Assembly (NCBI GenBank): GCA_965232105.1
Contig: OZ246956.1
Location: forward strand, 3,906,001 to 3,970,000
Length of the DNA stretch: 64,000 nt
Source of the DNA: Multivorans sp965232105
GTDB lineage: Bacteria > Acidobacteriota > Thermoanaerobaculia > Multivoradales > Multivoraceae
Direction of reading: 5' to 3'
The notes below the pieces were generated by a model that did no database searches, was not told the origin of the DNA, and saw only the letters and a program-made list of their open reading frames with translations. This document shows, one piece after another, positions 18,201 to 25,813 of this stretch. Positions within the stretch are counted from its first letter, which is position 1. The number at the start of each line of letters is the position of its first letter. A program made the translations under genes and the position numbers.

Positions 18201-18622
18201 CGGTTGCCCTCGTCGACGCCGACAGCCCCGGGCTGCTCGTCCGGCCCGAGGCGGCGCGTCGCCAACTCGACGCCGACCGGGAGGCCGCCGCGCCCGACGA
18301 CGAGCCGACCAATGGCGACCTTCCGCAGCCGCAACCCGGCGGAGACCCGCCGCCGGTTTCTCCACCGCCGCAGCCGAAACCAGAACCGCCCAACCGCTAC
18401 TTCGGCAGTGTTTCACTAGATGCAGCCCGTGCCGGCCTCGACGCAAGCCGCATCGCCGACGAGGTCGTCTCGCATCTCGCCGGCCTCGTGGGCGCCGAAG
18501 TCGAGGTCACGCTGGAGATCGCCGCGCGCATCCCCACCGGCGCCCCCGAACAGGTCGTCCGTACCGTCACCGAGAACAGCCGCACCCTGAAGTTCAAGGC
18601 TCACGGCTTCGAGCGAGAGTAG
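15230..18622 (+). CDS. DUF499 AAA-type ATPase with N-terminal Swt1-type HEPN domain
   Basis: 1130-aa protein. Residues 1-120 look like a HEPN domain: RNKWAH (Arg93 to His98) fits the Rx4H motif of HEPN ribonucleases. After a linker, the DUF499 ATPase carries Walker A TNFGGGKTHS (Thr247-Lys253) and Walker B ILIDEW near residues 366-371. The region from about residue 1030 is proline-rich (PQPQPGGDPPP) and leads to a compact C-terminal domain. DUF499 proteins are ATPases of the BrxC/PglY kind found with DUF1156 methylases. It follows the helicase by 113 bases on the same strand and converges on the methylase. Substrate and trigger are unknown. Confidence 0.85.
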   Translation: MAITNHERVGKALELLKDGLGPFVDRELKRAVKAKRISREAIRFDDPNLRGRPATAWDAAALLKVMWDFWNAVFRDVLGPGERNLVNELRGHRNKWAHQEPFSSDDAYRALDTASRLLKAVSAEQAAEVDGMKSELLRLIHEEQARSARRRQARLVPAGTASEGADGLKPWRSVVFPHRDVRRGSYEQAEFAADLWQVHQGQGASEYRDPVEFFNRTYLTASLRAMLCSAMRRLSGVAGDPVVQLQTNFGGGKTHSMLALYHLFADTGTGASIKPGRLEGIEDLMQEAGVDALPSAKPVVLVGNRVAPGSPSPKTDGAEVHTMWGELAWQLGGREAWERIAEDDRRATNPGDALRELLLDHSPCLILIDEWVAYARQLHDDPTLPGGTFETQFTFAQTLTETVKATPDCLLVVSLPASDVGATSSEAENIEVGGSRGREALHRLQNVIGRIEAAWQPATAEEGFEIVRRRLFEPLRAKAHPDRDVTARRFVDLYGDAQADFPPECREREYEQRIRNAYPIHPEVFDRLYTDWSTLPTFQRTRGVLRLMAAVIHALWQRNDSSPLILPGHLPVDDPRVQPELIRYLPDNWPPVIGSDIDGERSLPVRLDSEHPNLGRLQACRRVARTIFLGSAPSASSKLAGSGREAQRGLDDRRVKLGCAVPGEPQATYGDALRRLSDQATYLYQDGNRYWHDVRPTVAKLAADRTEQLLADGERIEQETLARLRRAVEAEGRDAGFARTHVAPRSADDVPDERETRLVILGPGSEHRKDGSSPAQTAARALLDSRGRSPRIFRNTLVFLAPDQTQLQDLREAVSRLLAWESILEETGTLDLSNAQKRTAEVQAENARTTVAARLPETWCWLVVPEQTDPAAEVTWKSSNLRGGGPLAQRAGRKLRRDEDLLGRIGSTLLRHELDSVPLWRGEEAAHVELRQLADDFASYLYLPRLEGPHVLLRSVEEGLALLTWEQETFAWAEAFDEPLGRHRGLRCGQAVALVDADSPGLLVRPEAARRQLDADREAAAPDDEPTNGDLPQPQPGGDPPPVSPPPQPKPEPPNRYFGSVSLDAARAGLDASRIADEVVSHLAGLVGAEVEVTLEIAARIPTGAPEQVVRTVTENSRTLKFKAHGFERE

Positions 18623-18711
18623 AGGACGGGCGAACCAAACAGACCCGAAGCCAGCGCCGCCCCGAACGACCTCATGCCCGGCCGGCGCAGCTTCTACCGG
18701 AACAAGGGAGA

Positions 18712-21700
18712 CTACGAAGGAGCTATCCGGACCTGCTCCGGATGCTGTGCGAGCCGCTGAATCTCGGGCCAGCTTTGCACTAGGCCGTTATAGGACTGAG
18801 CCTCCCGCGCACGCTTCTTCTTCTCGCACCCGGTGTAGAGCCGATAGCAGAGTTCTCGTGCCATCTCCGCCATGCCACCCCCAAGCTTGCGCACTAAGTC
18901 AGCGGCCGCCTCCTCGCCCCCACCCACCTCCAGAGCACGGACAAGGTGGTGCACCACCTCCCATACGACAAGCCGCGAATCCTCGCGAGGATCCCATTCT
19001 TCCGGCAACTCCGCCGGTTGCAGCAGCCGGACTCGGCCGGCCGCCGAATGCGCGATGCCTGCCTCTACCATCCCCTCAATGCTGGTGTCCTTCGCCTTGG
19101 AGAGAAGCTCGGCGCGGCCGAACGCCCCTTCCTCGAAGGCATGCTCCTCGAACCACGCGAGCGCCCAGCGGCTGTCCGCGTCGAGGTCGCCCTCTTGCTC
19201 CTCCAGGATCTCGGCGAGCACTTCGTTGATGAGGGCGAGAGCCTCACGGACGGACATCGTCTCGCCCGTGGCGTGAAGCACCTTCGCGTACCGCGTGTAG
19301 ACCCGCATCCCCGGTCCGATGGCGGCCTGCGCCAAGTCGACCGGGGCGATGTTTCCCTCCTGGAGCAGGTGGAGTGCGGAAGGCAGTTCGTGGCGAAGCG
19401 CGGCCAGGAACTCACGGCGAGTGGCGAGCGGAGCGTCGGCGGAGCGGGGGCGGCAGACCAGGACGATGCTGGAGGCAAGGGCGTTAGTGTTGATCCCGAT
19501 CACACGCCCCTTCTTCTCTGTCCGCAGTGGCCACGTGCCAGAGACCGCGAAACCTGCTCGGATTACGGCGTCAAGGAAGGTCTCCCAACCCGTGCTTACT
19601 GGGCCAGGAGCTGTCCGACTCTCGGACTGTTTGAAAGCGTAGTAGATGGTCATCGGGAAGCCCGTGTGAGCTTGTCCCGCGAGTCCTCGCATTGCGCGCG
19701 TCATCCCCGTGAGGAAGAACCTCTCAGCCGGTCCTTTGCCGCCGTGGCGGTAAGGAGAGGCCACGAGTTCCTCGGCCTTGGGGACGCCTACGGTCGCGAA
19801 CAAGTCCGGTAGCACGAGCCTAAGTGCACGGCGCAGCCAGACGTAGAAGAAGTCCGAGAGGTCTGCATAGCCGATGTTGTCGTAGTAGGGGGGATCGGTC
19901 GAAACCAGCTTTCCGGATGAAACCGACTGCCTGCATACGTCGTCTTGCGAGGCTGTGCCGACTGTGCCGCGTCCGAGCGCCAAGAAACCCTTCAACTGAC
20001 GTTCGAAGAGGTTCGTGTAGCTCCCGGAAGATGCACAGAACGGATTGCTCTCGGCGTAGTCCCAGACCATAGGGATGGCCTGCCGAGCAAAGACACTGCG
20101 CATCTGGGCGTTCACGTTGTTCCATCCGCACGCGGATGACGAGTGGTTTGCTACTTGGTTGACGAGGAGCGCAAGATACACGCCTACCGCCTCGGCATAC
20201 GCGGTCGCACCGGTTCCACCGTCGCGCAGTGGTTGACCGTCGTCGCGCAGCCCCACGGTCGCCGCGTCGATCCGGACGCGTTCCGTCGCCTCCCCGACTA
20301 GGTCGGAGAAGGTCGTGAGCGCGACGAGTTGTCGGAAGGTGAAGAGGTCGCTGTACTTCTTCAGTCCGTATTGGACGGTCCAGAAGTTCCGAGGATCGTC
20401 CGGCAAAGTCTGGTCCGGTTGCCACGCCGCTTCAGCCTTGCGTGCCGCGTCTTCGTGCCCGGTGGAGGGCATCAGGTAGACACGGCCTCGGTCACCCTCT
20501 GCCACAACGGCCATTAGCCTAGACCCCATTCGCTTGGCTTGACCTTCGGCCTTGATGTGGTTGGCGTTCATCGGCGTTCCCGACATCAGGCACCGGAAAT
20601 TCGCGCCTCGCGACAACTTCGTGCCCGTTTTCGTTGCCGCCAAGTCAGGCGGCGCGCCCGCTTTCACCTCGAACCGGTACCCCCGCCCCTCGACTACCGG
20701 CTCAACGTAAGCCTCCTTCCCCTTCTTCGTGGACAGCATGAACGTCGACACGAGGGGCACCTCCACGTCAGCGAATGCCGGGTTCGGGCTCTTGACGGTG
20801 CGCGCCCACAGCCACGCAATCACCGTCAGTTTCCGGCCCTCGTACTGCTTCAAGTCCGGCCGTTCCCGCACCATCTCCGGCGTGACATCGACCTTTGGGT
20901 ACAGATGACCGATGCGCTTCTCCGCCTCGTCCCGCATCCAGCGACCGTAGAACCGCACATCCTCCGCCAGCCCCTGCGCGCCCCGCCACTGCTCGCTGCC
21001 GATCCTCGCCTGGCCTCGCCGCTGCTTTCCGCCGCTCGGCCCGGCATCCGCGGCACCGAGATTCCGGAAGTCCGGGTTCACCGGCGGCCTGCCCGCGAAC
21101 CGCGGGGGAATCTCTATCATCGCCTTGTTGATCAGGACCGCCACCGGATTCAGGTCGCTCGCGTGCGCCTCAAGCCCCAGCCGCTGAGCCTCCAGCGGCA
21201 GTGCCCCGCCGCCGGCGAACGGATCGTGAAACGCCGGCAGCTTCTCCGGATCGAACAGATCTCCGGCCCTCGGATGACCGGCGTTCCGCTCGCATGTCCG
21301 CCGCCAACTCTTCCTGATCTCCTCTCGGGCCGGTTCCAGAACCCTCTCGTCCGTGGTACTTTCCCACTTCACGAGCTCTCTGAGAATCCCGAACAACCGC
21401 TCCCGTTCGAGTTCCGCCGCCACTTCCGCCAGGGTCTGCCGATCGTCTCCGGCAGCGGCGTTTGAAGCCGAAGGCGTCCCGCTGTTCGCGCGGCGACTCG
21501 CCAGCTCCGTCTCCGCTTCGCGAGTCTTCGCCGGGTCCGCCAGGAGCTCGTCCACGTACTCCGACGGATCGTCGACCATCTGCGACCAGATCACCGCCCG
21601 CGCCGCCGCCAAGGGGCGCCGCGCCCACCACAGGTGCAACGTCGACGGATGGCCGTGCCGAATCGACTTCTCACGCGCCGACGCCACGTTGATTGCATCC

Positions 21701-21753
21701 AACGGCAACGCCACCTCGATCAGCTTCTTGTGCACTCCGTCCTCCTTGGCCAT
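18712..21753 (-). CDS. DUF1156 family DNA (adenine) methylase, full-length copy
   Basis: About 1013 aa from the ATG at 21753; a GTG two codons earlier is possible. The N-terminal DUF1156 region includes STLHLWWARRPLAAARAVIW. The SAM-binding motif DPFAGGGALPLE is at about residues 177-188 and the catalytic motif DPPYYDNIGYADL starts at Asp620, so this is a gamma-like N6-adenine or N4-cytosine methylase. The central part differs from the copy at 25274-27757 while both flanks are nearly the same, which suggests target recognition lies there. The gene is 46 bases downstream of a leftward recombinase-antitoxin-toxin operon and may depend on its promoter. It converges with the DUF499 gene, 89 bases apart. 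Confidence 0.87.
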   Translation of the reverse strand: MAKEDGVHKKLIEVALPLDAINVASAREKSIRHGHPSTLHLWWARRPLAAARAVIWSQMVDDPSEYVDELLADPAKTREAETELASRRANSGTPSASNAAAGDDRQTLAEVAAELERERLFGILRELVKWESTTDERVLEPAREEIRKSWRRTCERNAGHPRAGDLFDPEKLPAFHDPFAGGGALPLEAQRLGLEAHASDLNPVAVLINKAMIEIPPRFAGRPPVNPDFRNLGAADAGPSGGKQRRGQARIGSEQWRGAQGLAEDVRFYGRWMRDEAEKRIGHLYPKVDVTPEMVRERPDLKQYEGRKLTVIAWLWARTVKSPNPAFADVEVPLVSTFMLSTKKGKEAYVEPVVEGRGYRFEVKAGAPPDLAATKTGTKLSRGANFRCLMSGTPMNANHIKAEGQAKRMGSRLMAVVAEGDRGRVYLMPSTGHEDAARKAEAAWQPDQTLPDDPRNFWTVQYGLKKYSDLFTFRQLVALTTFSDLVGEATERVRIDAATVGLRDDGQPLRDGGTGATAYAEAVGVYLALLVNQVANHSSSACGWNNVNAQMRSVFARQAIPMVWDYAESNPFCASSGSYTNLFERQLKGFLALGRGTVGTASQDDVCRQSVSSGKLVSTDPPYYDNIGYADLSDFFYVWLRRALRLVLPDLFATVGVPKAEELVASPYRHGGKGPAERFFLTGMTRAMRGLAGQAHTGFPMTIYYAFKQSESRTAPGPVSTGWETFLDAVIRAGFAVSGTWPLRTEKKGRVIGINTNALASSIVLVCRPRSADAPLATRREFLAALRHELPSALHLLQEGNIAPVDLAQAAIGPGMRVYTRYAKVLHATGETMSVREALALINEVLAEILEEQEGDLDADSRWALAWFEEHAFEEGAFGRAELLSKAKDTSIEGMVEAGIAHSAAGRVRLLQPAELPEEWDPREDSRLVVWEVVHHLVRALEVGGGEEAAADLVRKLGGGMAEMARELCYRLYTGCEKKKRAREAQSYNGLVQSWPEIQRLAQHPEQVRIAPS
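20641..21198 (-). repeat. Inverted repeat arm L (inside full-length methylase gene)
   Basis: This stretch aligns without gaps, on the opposite strand, to 25256-25813. One 76-base run is identical, a 47-base run follows after a single mismatch, and overall agreement from about 20760 to 21170 is over 90 percent by eye, falling towards both ends. It codes for the part of the methylase just after the SAM motif (from about residue 185 to 370). Confidence 0.85.
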
Positions 21754-21799
21754 CGTCACGACTGTTCGGGTTTCCGCCTAGGCGTTCCGCCGCGGCAAG

Positions 21800-22261
21800 T
21801 CAGGGGCGCGCCTCGGCGTCCGCCGCACCCAGCGCATGCCCTGGTCCCGAACTGGCCCCGAGCACCCTTGCGAGTCCCTCGACGCCGACGAGCCGAGCGG
21901 CGCGCGCGTCGGCGGTCAGCCAGACGCCGCCGGACAGCGCGGCCAGCGCGGCGTAGATCGCCTCGAACCCCGAAAGATGCCAACGGCCAGCCAGGTCGGC
22001 GGCGTGCGAGAGCAGCTCGTGACCATTGCCGACCCGCTTCATGCCGAGCGCCTCCACAAGTTCCAGCGCCTCCCGAACCTGTTCCGGTCCGCGGGGTCGA
22101 AGACGGCAAAGAACAGCCAGCAACTCGTTCATGAACAGTTCCGGCACGACGTAGGCAGACGGGTCCGATTCGATGTGGCTGAGGACGACCTGCGCCTCGT
22201 CGGCGAGCGGCTCGCGGTCCACGAACCACTTGGCCGCCACGGAAGCGTCCAGAACGATCAC
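21800..22261 (-). CDS. vapC: VapC-family PIN-domain toxin
   Basis: 153-aa PIN-domain ribonuclease, the toxin of a type II toxin-antitoxin pair. It begins VIVLDASVAAKWF with the first catalytic aspartate (Asp5), has an acidic residue in PELFMNELLA, and ends the core with WLTADARAARL. The last 20 residues are Gly/Ala-rich and probably not part of the fold. The GTG start overlaps the antitoxin stop in GTGA, which implies translational coupling. The module sits inside the region flanked by the two methylase copies and may stabilise it. Confidence 0.85.
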   Translation of the reverse strand: MIVLDASVAAKWFVDREPLADEAQVVLSHIESDPSAYVVPELFMNELLAVLCRLRPRGPEQVREALELVEALGMKRVGNGHELLSHAADLAGRWHLSGFEAIYAALAALSGGVWLTADARAARLVGVEGLARVLGASSGPGHALGAADAEARP

Positions 22262-22521
22262 GCGCGCAGGTCGCGCAGCAGGTCGAGCGTCGTTGCGGCG
22301 CCCGGGGACCCGAACTTCAGTTTCCTGATCTCGCGGACGACTTGGCGCCGGCGTTCGTCCGCCTCGCGGTCTACGAAGCGTTCCCGGTAGTCCTTCAGAC
22401 TGACGAGGGCGGCCGCTGGCTTTCGCCGACGGTACACCAGGATGGGAGCTCCATCCTGGTCGAGTTGCTCCAGCACTTTGCCCAGCGACTGGCGAAGCTC
22501 AAGGGCGTTGACCGATTTCAT
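22258..22521 (-). CDS. Phd/YefM-type antitoxin, in frame with upstream integrase
   Basis: 87 aa from the ATG at 22521 (MKSVNALELRQSLGKVLEQL), a typical Phd/YefM N-terminal DNA-binding fold followed by an acidic/basic C-terminus that would cover the PIN toxin. There is no stop codon between the upstream integrase and this domain, and I see no good ribosome-binding site before the internal ATG. So the antitoxin may be made as the C-terminal end of the integrase, from an internal start, or both. It overlaps vapC by four bases. Confidence 0.8.
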   Translation of the reverse strand: MKSVNALELRQSLGKVLEQLDQDGAPILVYRRRKPAAALVSLKDYRERFVDREADERRRQVVREIRKLKFGSPGAATTLDLLRDLRA

Positions 22522-23541
22522 GACAGCGCGGAGCTTCGTTCCTGCACGCTTCGCTGTCAAGTCCGGCGCGGGAAAGTCCGGCGGAGACGAGCTCTCGCGC
22601 GGCTTCGAGCCGGGCCGCCCGGTAGCCGGCCTGGCAGCAGGCGAGGCTCCGTTCGGCCGACCGTCCGAGGGCGATCCGATCACCGCCGCGATCGACCTAC
22701 CAACCCGCTCCGCCGCTGCCTCCGTTTCCCGGTCGCCGACATGGGCGTATCGAAGCGTCATCCGCGGCTGGCGGTGGCCGAGCAACCTAGATACTACCGG
22801 GATCGGCGCCCCCGCCATGACCGCGTGGCTACCGACGGTGTGACGAAGATCGTGCAGCCGCACGTCGCCTAGTCCAGCCTTCAGCTTCACCTTGCGCCAC
22901 AGCGAGAGTTCCGAGGATCGCGGCCGAAGCGGGTCGTCGAGCGACGGGAAAACGAAGTTGCTTTCATTCCGCGGCTGTCGGGCGAGAACGGCCCGCGCTT
23001 GCACGTTCAGGTACACGAGCCGCGGCCCGGTCTTACTGTCCCGCAGTCGGAGCACGTCGCCGTCGACCTCTGACCAGCGGAGACCGATGATCTCGCCCTT
23101 TCGGCAGCCCGTGAACAGGAGAAGCCGAATAACGTCGGCCTGCTGGCGACCCGACCCACGCCCGCGGTGGGCGTCGAGCACGGAGTGGAGGCGGGCGACC
23201 TCGGCGCGAGAAAGGAACCGACTGTTGGCGGGCCGGCGATTGCGCCGAACGTTCCTCGACGGGTTGGCTCCGATGTGCCCGCAAGAGACGGCGAAGTTGA
23301 GTATCTGTCGCAGCACGTCCAGGGTGCGATTGGCGCCCGCCGGCGCTGTCAGGCTGTACTCGTCGAACCATCGATGCACACCGGTGGTCTCGATGCGATC
23401 GAGGGGCAGGTGGCCGAAGGTGGGCAGGAGTTGCGTGCCGAGCGCGCTGTCCATACGCCTGCGGGTGGAGGCTCGGCAGCGTTCGTAGCAGGAGCAACGC
23501 CACGGCCCTTCGACGAAGTCCCGGAAGAGCGGCAAGACCAC
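22258..23541 (-). CDS. Tyrosine recombinase fused in frame to Phd-type antitoxin
   Basis: From a GTG at 23541 the frame stays open for 427 codons. Residues 1-270 are a phage-integrase-type recombinase with all expected catalytic residues: Arg147 (TGCRKGE), Lys170 (DSKTG), His230 and Arg233 (LHDLRH), His256 (GH) and Tyr265 (MTLRYAH). A Pro/Ser-rich linker (about 285-340) then leads to the Phd antitoxin domain. The gene begins 5 bases after the stop of the neighbouring recombinase. The N-terminal SAM-like domain is short, so an earlier start inside the upstream gene is possible. Confidence 0.8.
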   Translation of the reverse strand: MVLPLFRDFVEGPWRCSCYERCRASTRRRMDSALGTQLLPTFGHLPLDRIETTGVHRWFDEYSLTAPAGANRTLDVLRQILNFAVSCGHIGANPSRNVRRNRRPANSRFLSRAEVARLHSVLDAHRGRGSGRQQADVIRLLLFTGCRKGEIIGLRWSEVDGDVLRLRDSKTGPRLVYLNVQARAVLARQPRNESNFVFPSLDDPLRPRSSELSLWRKVKLKAGLGDVRLHDLRHTVGSHAVMAGAPIPVVSRLLGHRQPRMTLRYAHVGDRETEAAAERVGRSIAAVIGSPSDGRPNGASPAARPATGRPGSKPRESSSPPDFPAPDLTAKRAGTKLRAVMKSVNALELRQSLGKVLEQLDQDGAPILVYRRRKPAAALVSLKDYRERFVDREADERRRQVVREIRKLKFGSPGAATTLDLLRDLRA

Positions 23542-23546
23542 GGCCC

Positions 23547-24464
23547 CTAACCCCTCAGGGAGGAACCGACGAGGGCAGCCGCTTCGCGGACTGCGCCCTC
23601 GTCGAGGTGGGTGTAGCGCAGGGTCGTCGTCGGGTCCCGATGACCGAGGAGCCGACCGATCGTAGGAACCGCCTCGCCGCGTCTCAGGGCGAAGCTGGCG
23701 TAGCTGTGGCGCAGATCGTGGAGGCGGAGCCCCGGCAGGCCGGCCTGCTGCCGGAGCGGCCGCCAGAATCGATAGAGGGACTCGGTGCACATCGGGCCCT
23801 CTCGTCGGGACGCCGGAAACGCGAACGGACCGTTGCGGGGCAGCCTTTCCAGCAGGGTACGCGCCGGCGAGGACAACCAGACCAGTCGAGGCCCGCTCTT
23901 GCCGTCCTCCAGGTGAAGATGGCCCTCGCTGTACGCCTGCCAGCGGAGCGTTCGAATCTCGCTCTGCCGGCAGCCGGTGAGGATGAGCAGGCGAACCAGG
24001 GCGGTGGTTAGCGGCGCTTCGACTTCGGCCATGCGTAACGCCGAGCCCAGCCGCCGCAACTCCTCATCGTTCAGGAAACGCTCGCATCGACGCTCCGCGT
24101 AGCGCCTGATGCCCCGGCATGGGTTGCTTCCCTCGGGTCTCAGCCCGTAGGTCTCGGCCTGCTCCAGGACGACGGAGAACACGGCCAGAGCCCGGTTCGC
24201 CGCAGCGGGAGTCCGGCCGAGCGAGGCGAACCACTGCTGCACGTCGGCATGGGAGATAGCCGCAACGTCTCGCTCCCCGAATGAAGGCAGCAGTTGGCTC
24301 CGCAGGCAGGACCGGTTCACCTTCGCCGTGCTCGGCTTCCACGTACGCCCGTAGCGTCGAAACACCTCGGCGGCGACGGTTCGGAACCTCGGACCTCTGG
24401 TAGTTGGAGCGGCGGTTTCGCCGGTCCCGATGCCCTGCGCTGTCACGGTGGTATGGTTTGCCAT
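23547..24464 (-). CDS. Tyrosine recombinase (integrase), second of a tandem pair
   Basis: 305-aa recombinase. The core-binding domain is about residues 28-110 and the catalytic domain has Arg166 (GCRQSE), Lys189 (DGKSG), His249 and Arg252 (LHDLRH), His275 (GH) and the nucleophile Tyr284 (TTLRYTH). All catalytic residues are present. It leads a leftward operon: this gene, the integrase-Phd fusion, vapC, then the methylase. Its ATG directly abuts the ATG of the divergent antitoxin (CATATG at 24462-24467), leaving no room for a normal leader on at least one side. Confidence 0.88.
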   Translation of the reverse strand: MANHTTVTAQGIGTGETAAPTTRGPRFRTVAAEVFRRYGRTWKPSTAKVNRSCLRSQLLPSFGERDVAAISHADVQQWFASLGRTPAAANRALAVFSVVLEQAETYGLRPEGSNPCRGIRRYAERRCERFLNDEELRRLGSALRMAEVEAPLTTALVRLLILTGCRQSEIRTLRWQAYSEGHLHLEDGKSGPRLVWLSSPARTLLERLPRNGPFAFPASRREGPMCTESLYRFWRPLRQQAGLPGLRLHDLRHSYASFALRRGEAVPTIGRLLGHRDPTTTLRYTHLDEGAVREAAALVGSSLRG

Positions 24465-24467
24465 ATG
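24452..24467. promoter_or_regulatory. Shared divergent start/operator region of recombinase and antitoxin genes
   Basis: Inverted repeat TATGG-TTTG-CCATA (24452-24465) covers both start codons, which meet head to head at 24464/24465. On the + strand TATGGT is placed like a -10 box so that transcription would begin at or next to the antitoxin ATG, a leaderless transcript. I see no convincing -35. An antitoxin binding this palindrome could repress both directions. This is inferred from position only. Confidence 0.4.
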
Positions 24468-24707
24468 AAGACGACCCTCAACATCGATGAATCGGTTATG
24501 CAGCGCCTACGCGAAGAGGCGGCGCGACGGGGGACGACCATGTCCGCTCTGGTCGAGGCGGGGCTGCGCCGCGTGCTCGCGCCGGAACTCCCGGCGGCAG
24601 ACGAAGCGAACAACCTGCCGCCGTTGCCGACGTGGCGCGGCGGACCGGAACTCGTCGACATCTCGGACCGCGACGCGCTCTACCGCGCCATGGAGGAAGA
24701 GGATTGA
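24465..24707 (+). CDS. Ribbon-helix-helix type antitoxin (VapB-like)
   Basis: 80-aa protein starting MKTTLNIDESVMQRLREEAA, the pattern of a ribbon-helix-helix DNA-binding domain, with a C-terminal tail (LPPLPTWRGGPELVDISDRD) of the type that wraps a PIN toxin. It is followed after one base by the PIN-domain gene. The longer frame upstream of 24465 is antisense to the recombinase and rejected. Autoregulation through the adjacent palindrome is likely but inferred. Confidence 0.82.
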   Translation: MKTTLNIDESVMQRLREEAARRGTTMSALVEAGLRRVLAPELPAADEANNLPPLPTWRGGPELVDISDRDALYRAMEEED

Positions 24708-24708
24708 C

Positions 24709-25152
24709 GTGCGGGTGATCGATGCGAATGTCCTCATCTACGCCGCGAACGTCGAGTCACCATTTCACTCTCCGTGCAGCCGCTTAGTGGATCTGGAGTG
24801 CCGCGAACCATCGCCCGCGTTTCTGACTTGGAGTATCTGCTACGAGTTCCTTCGAGTTTCCACTCATCCGCGAGTCCTCGCGACTCCTTGGGACTCCGAC
24901 AAGGCGTGCGGCTTCCTCTCGAAGCTGATCGAATCGCCGGGCTTCGACATACTCGTCGCCACGCCTCGCCATCCCACGGTCCTGGCGCGAACGATCTCAG
25001 AACTCCCCGAACTGCGGGGCAACGTGCTCCACGACCTGCACACGGCTGTGCTGATGCGCGAGCACGGGATCAGCCGCATCTGCACCAGAGACCGTGACTT
25101 CGAGCGATTCCCGTTCCTGACCGTTGTCGATCCGCTGAGCGAAGCGGGATGA
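24709..25152 (+). CDS. vapC: VapC-family PIN-domain toxin
   Basis: 147-aa PIN ribonuclease from a GTG at 24709, one base after the antitoxin stop. It begins VRVIDANVLIYA (Asp5), has Glu in CYEFLRV, Asp in VLHDLHTAVLM and the final acidic pair in CTRDRDFERF, so all four acidic positions are present. It is a distinct toxin from the one at 21800: sequence and antitoxin type both differ. Its gene runs towards the second methylase copy, with about 120 bases between them. Confidence 0.85.
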   Translation: MRVIDANVLIYAANVESPFHSPCSRLVDLECREPSPAFLTWSICYEFLRVSTHPRVLATPWDSDKACGFLSKLIESPGFDILVATPRHPTVLARTISELPELRGNVLHDLHTAVLMREHGISRICTRDRDFERFPFLTVVDPLSEAG

Positions 25153-25255
25153 GCTCGATCAGGCCCCAGTACGACGAACCGATTCCGCACGCTCACCCGC
25201 CGGCGCTTCGACCCTAGTCGGAGGGCGGTGACGGCCTCCCGCGGGCGGGACCTTA

Positions 25256-25813
25256 CCGTTGGAGGGTCAGTGACCGGGACTCGATGCGCACGCGAGCGAC
25301 CTGAATCCGGTGGCGGTCCTGATCAACAAGGCGATGATAGAGATTCCCCCGCGGTTCGCGGGCAGGCCGCCGGTGAACCCGGACTTCCGGAATCTCGCTG
25401 CCGCGGATGCCGGGCCGAGCGGCGGGAAGGACCGGCGAGGGCAGGCGAGGATCGGCAGCGAGCAGTGGCGGGGCGCGCAAGGGCTCGCCGAGGACGTGCG
25501 GTTCTACGGTCGCTGGATGCGGGAGGAGGCAGAGAAACGCATCGGGCATCTGTACCCGAAGGTCGAGATCACGCCGGAGATGGTGCGGGAACGGCCGGAC
25601 TTGAAGCAGTACGAGGGCCGGAAACTGACGGTGATTGCGTGGCTATGGGCGCGCACCGTCAAGAGCCCGAACCCGGCATTCGCTGACGTGGACGTGCCGC
25701 TGGTGTCGACGTGGATGCTCTCGACGAAGAAGAGGAAGGAGGCGTATGTCGAGCCGGTGATCGAGGGGCGGGGGTACCGGTTCACGGTGAAGGCAGGCGC
25801 TCCGCCGGATGTG
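25256..25813 (+). repeat. Inverted repeat arm R (start of second methylase copy)
   Basis: Counterpart of 20641-21198 in the opposite orientation; the two arms face away from each other across about 4.06 kb. The identical 76-base run ends shortly after the segment 25574-25633. Upstream of 25256 similarity fades: short matches such as CCGGCGCTTC near 25200 can be seen but are shifted in frame. Confidence 0.85.

Noticed and set aside
11574..21753. BREX or DISARM system
   Set aside because: No PglZ, BrxL, BrxA/B, DUF1998 (DrmB) or phospholipase-D gene; the families present fit a helicase-methylase-ATPase locus better.
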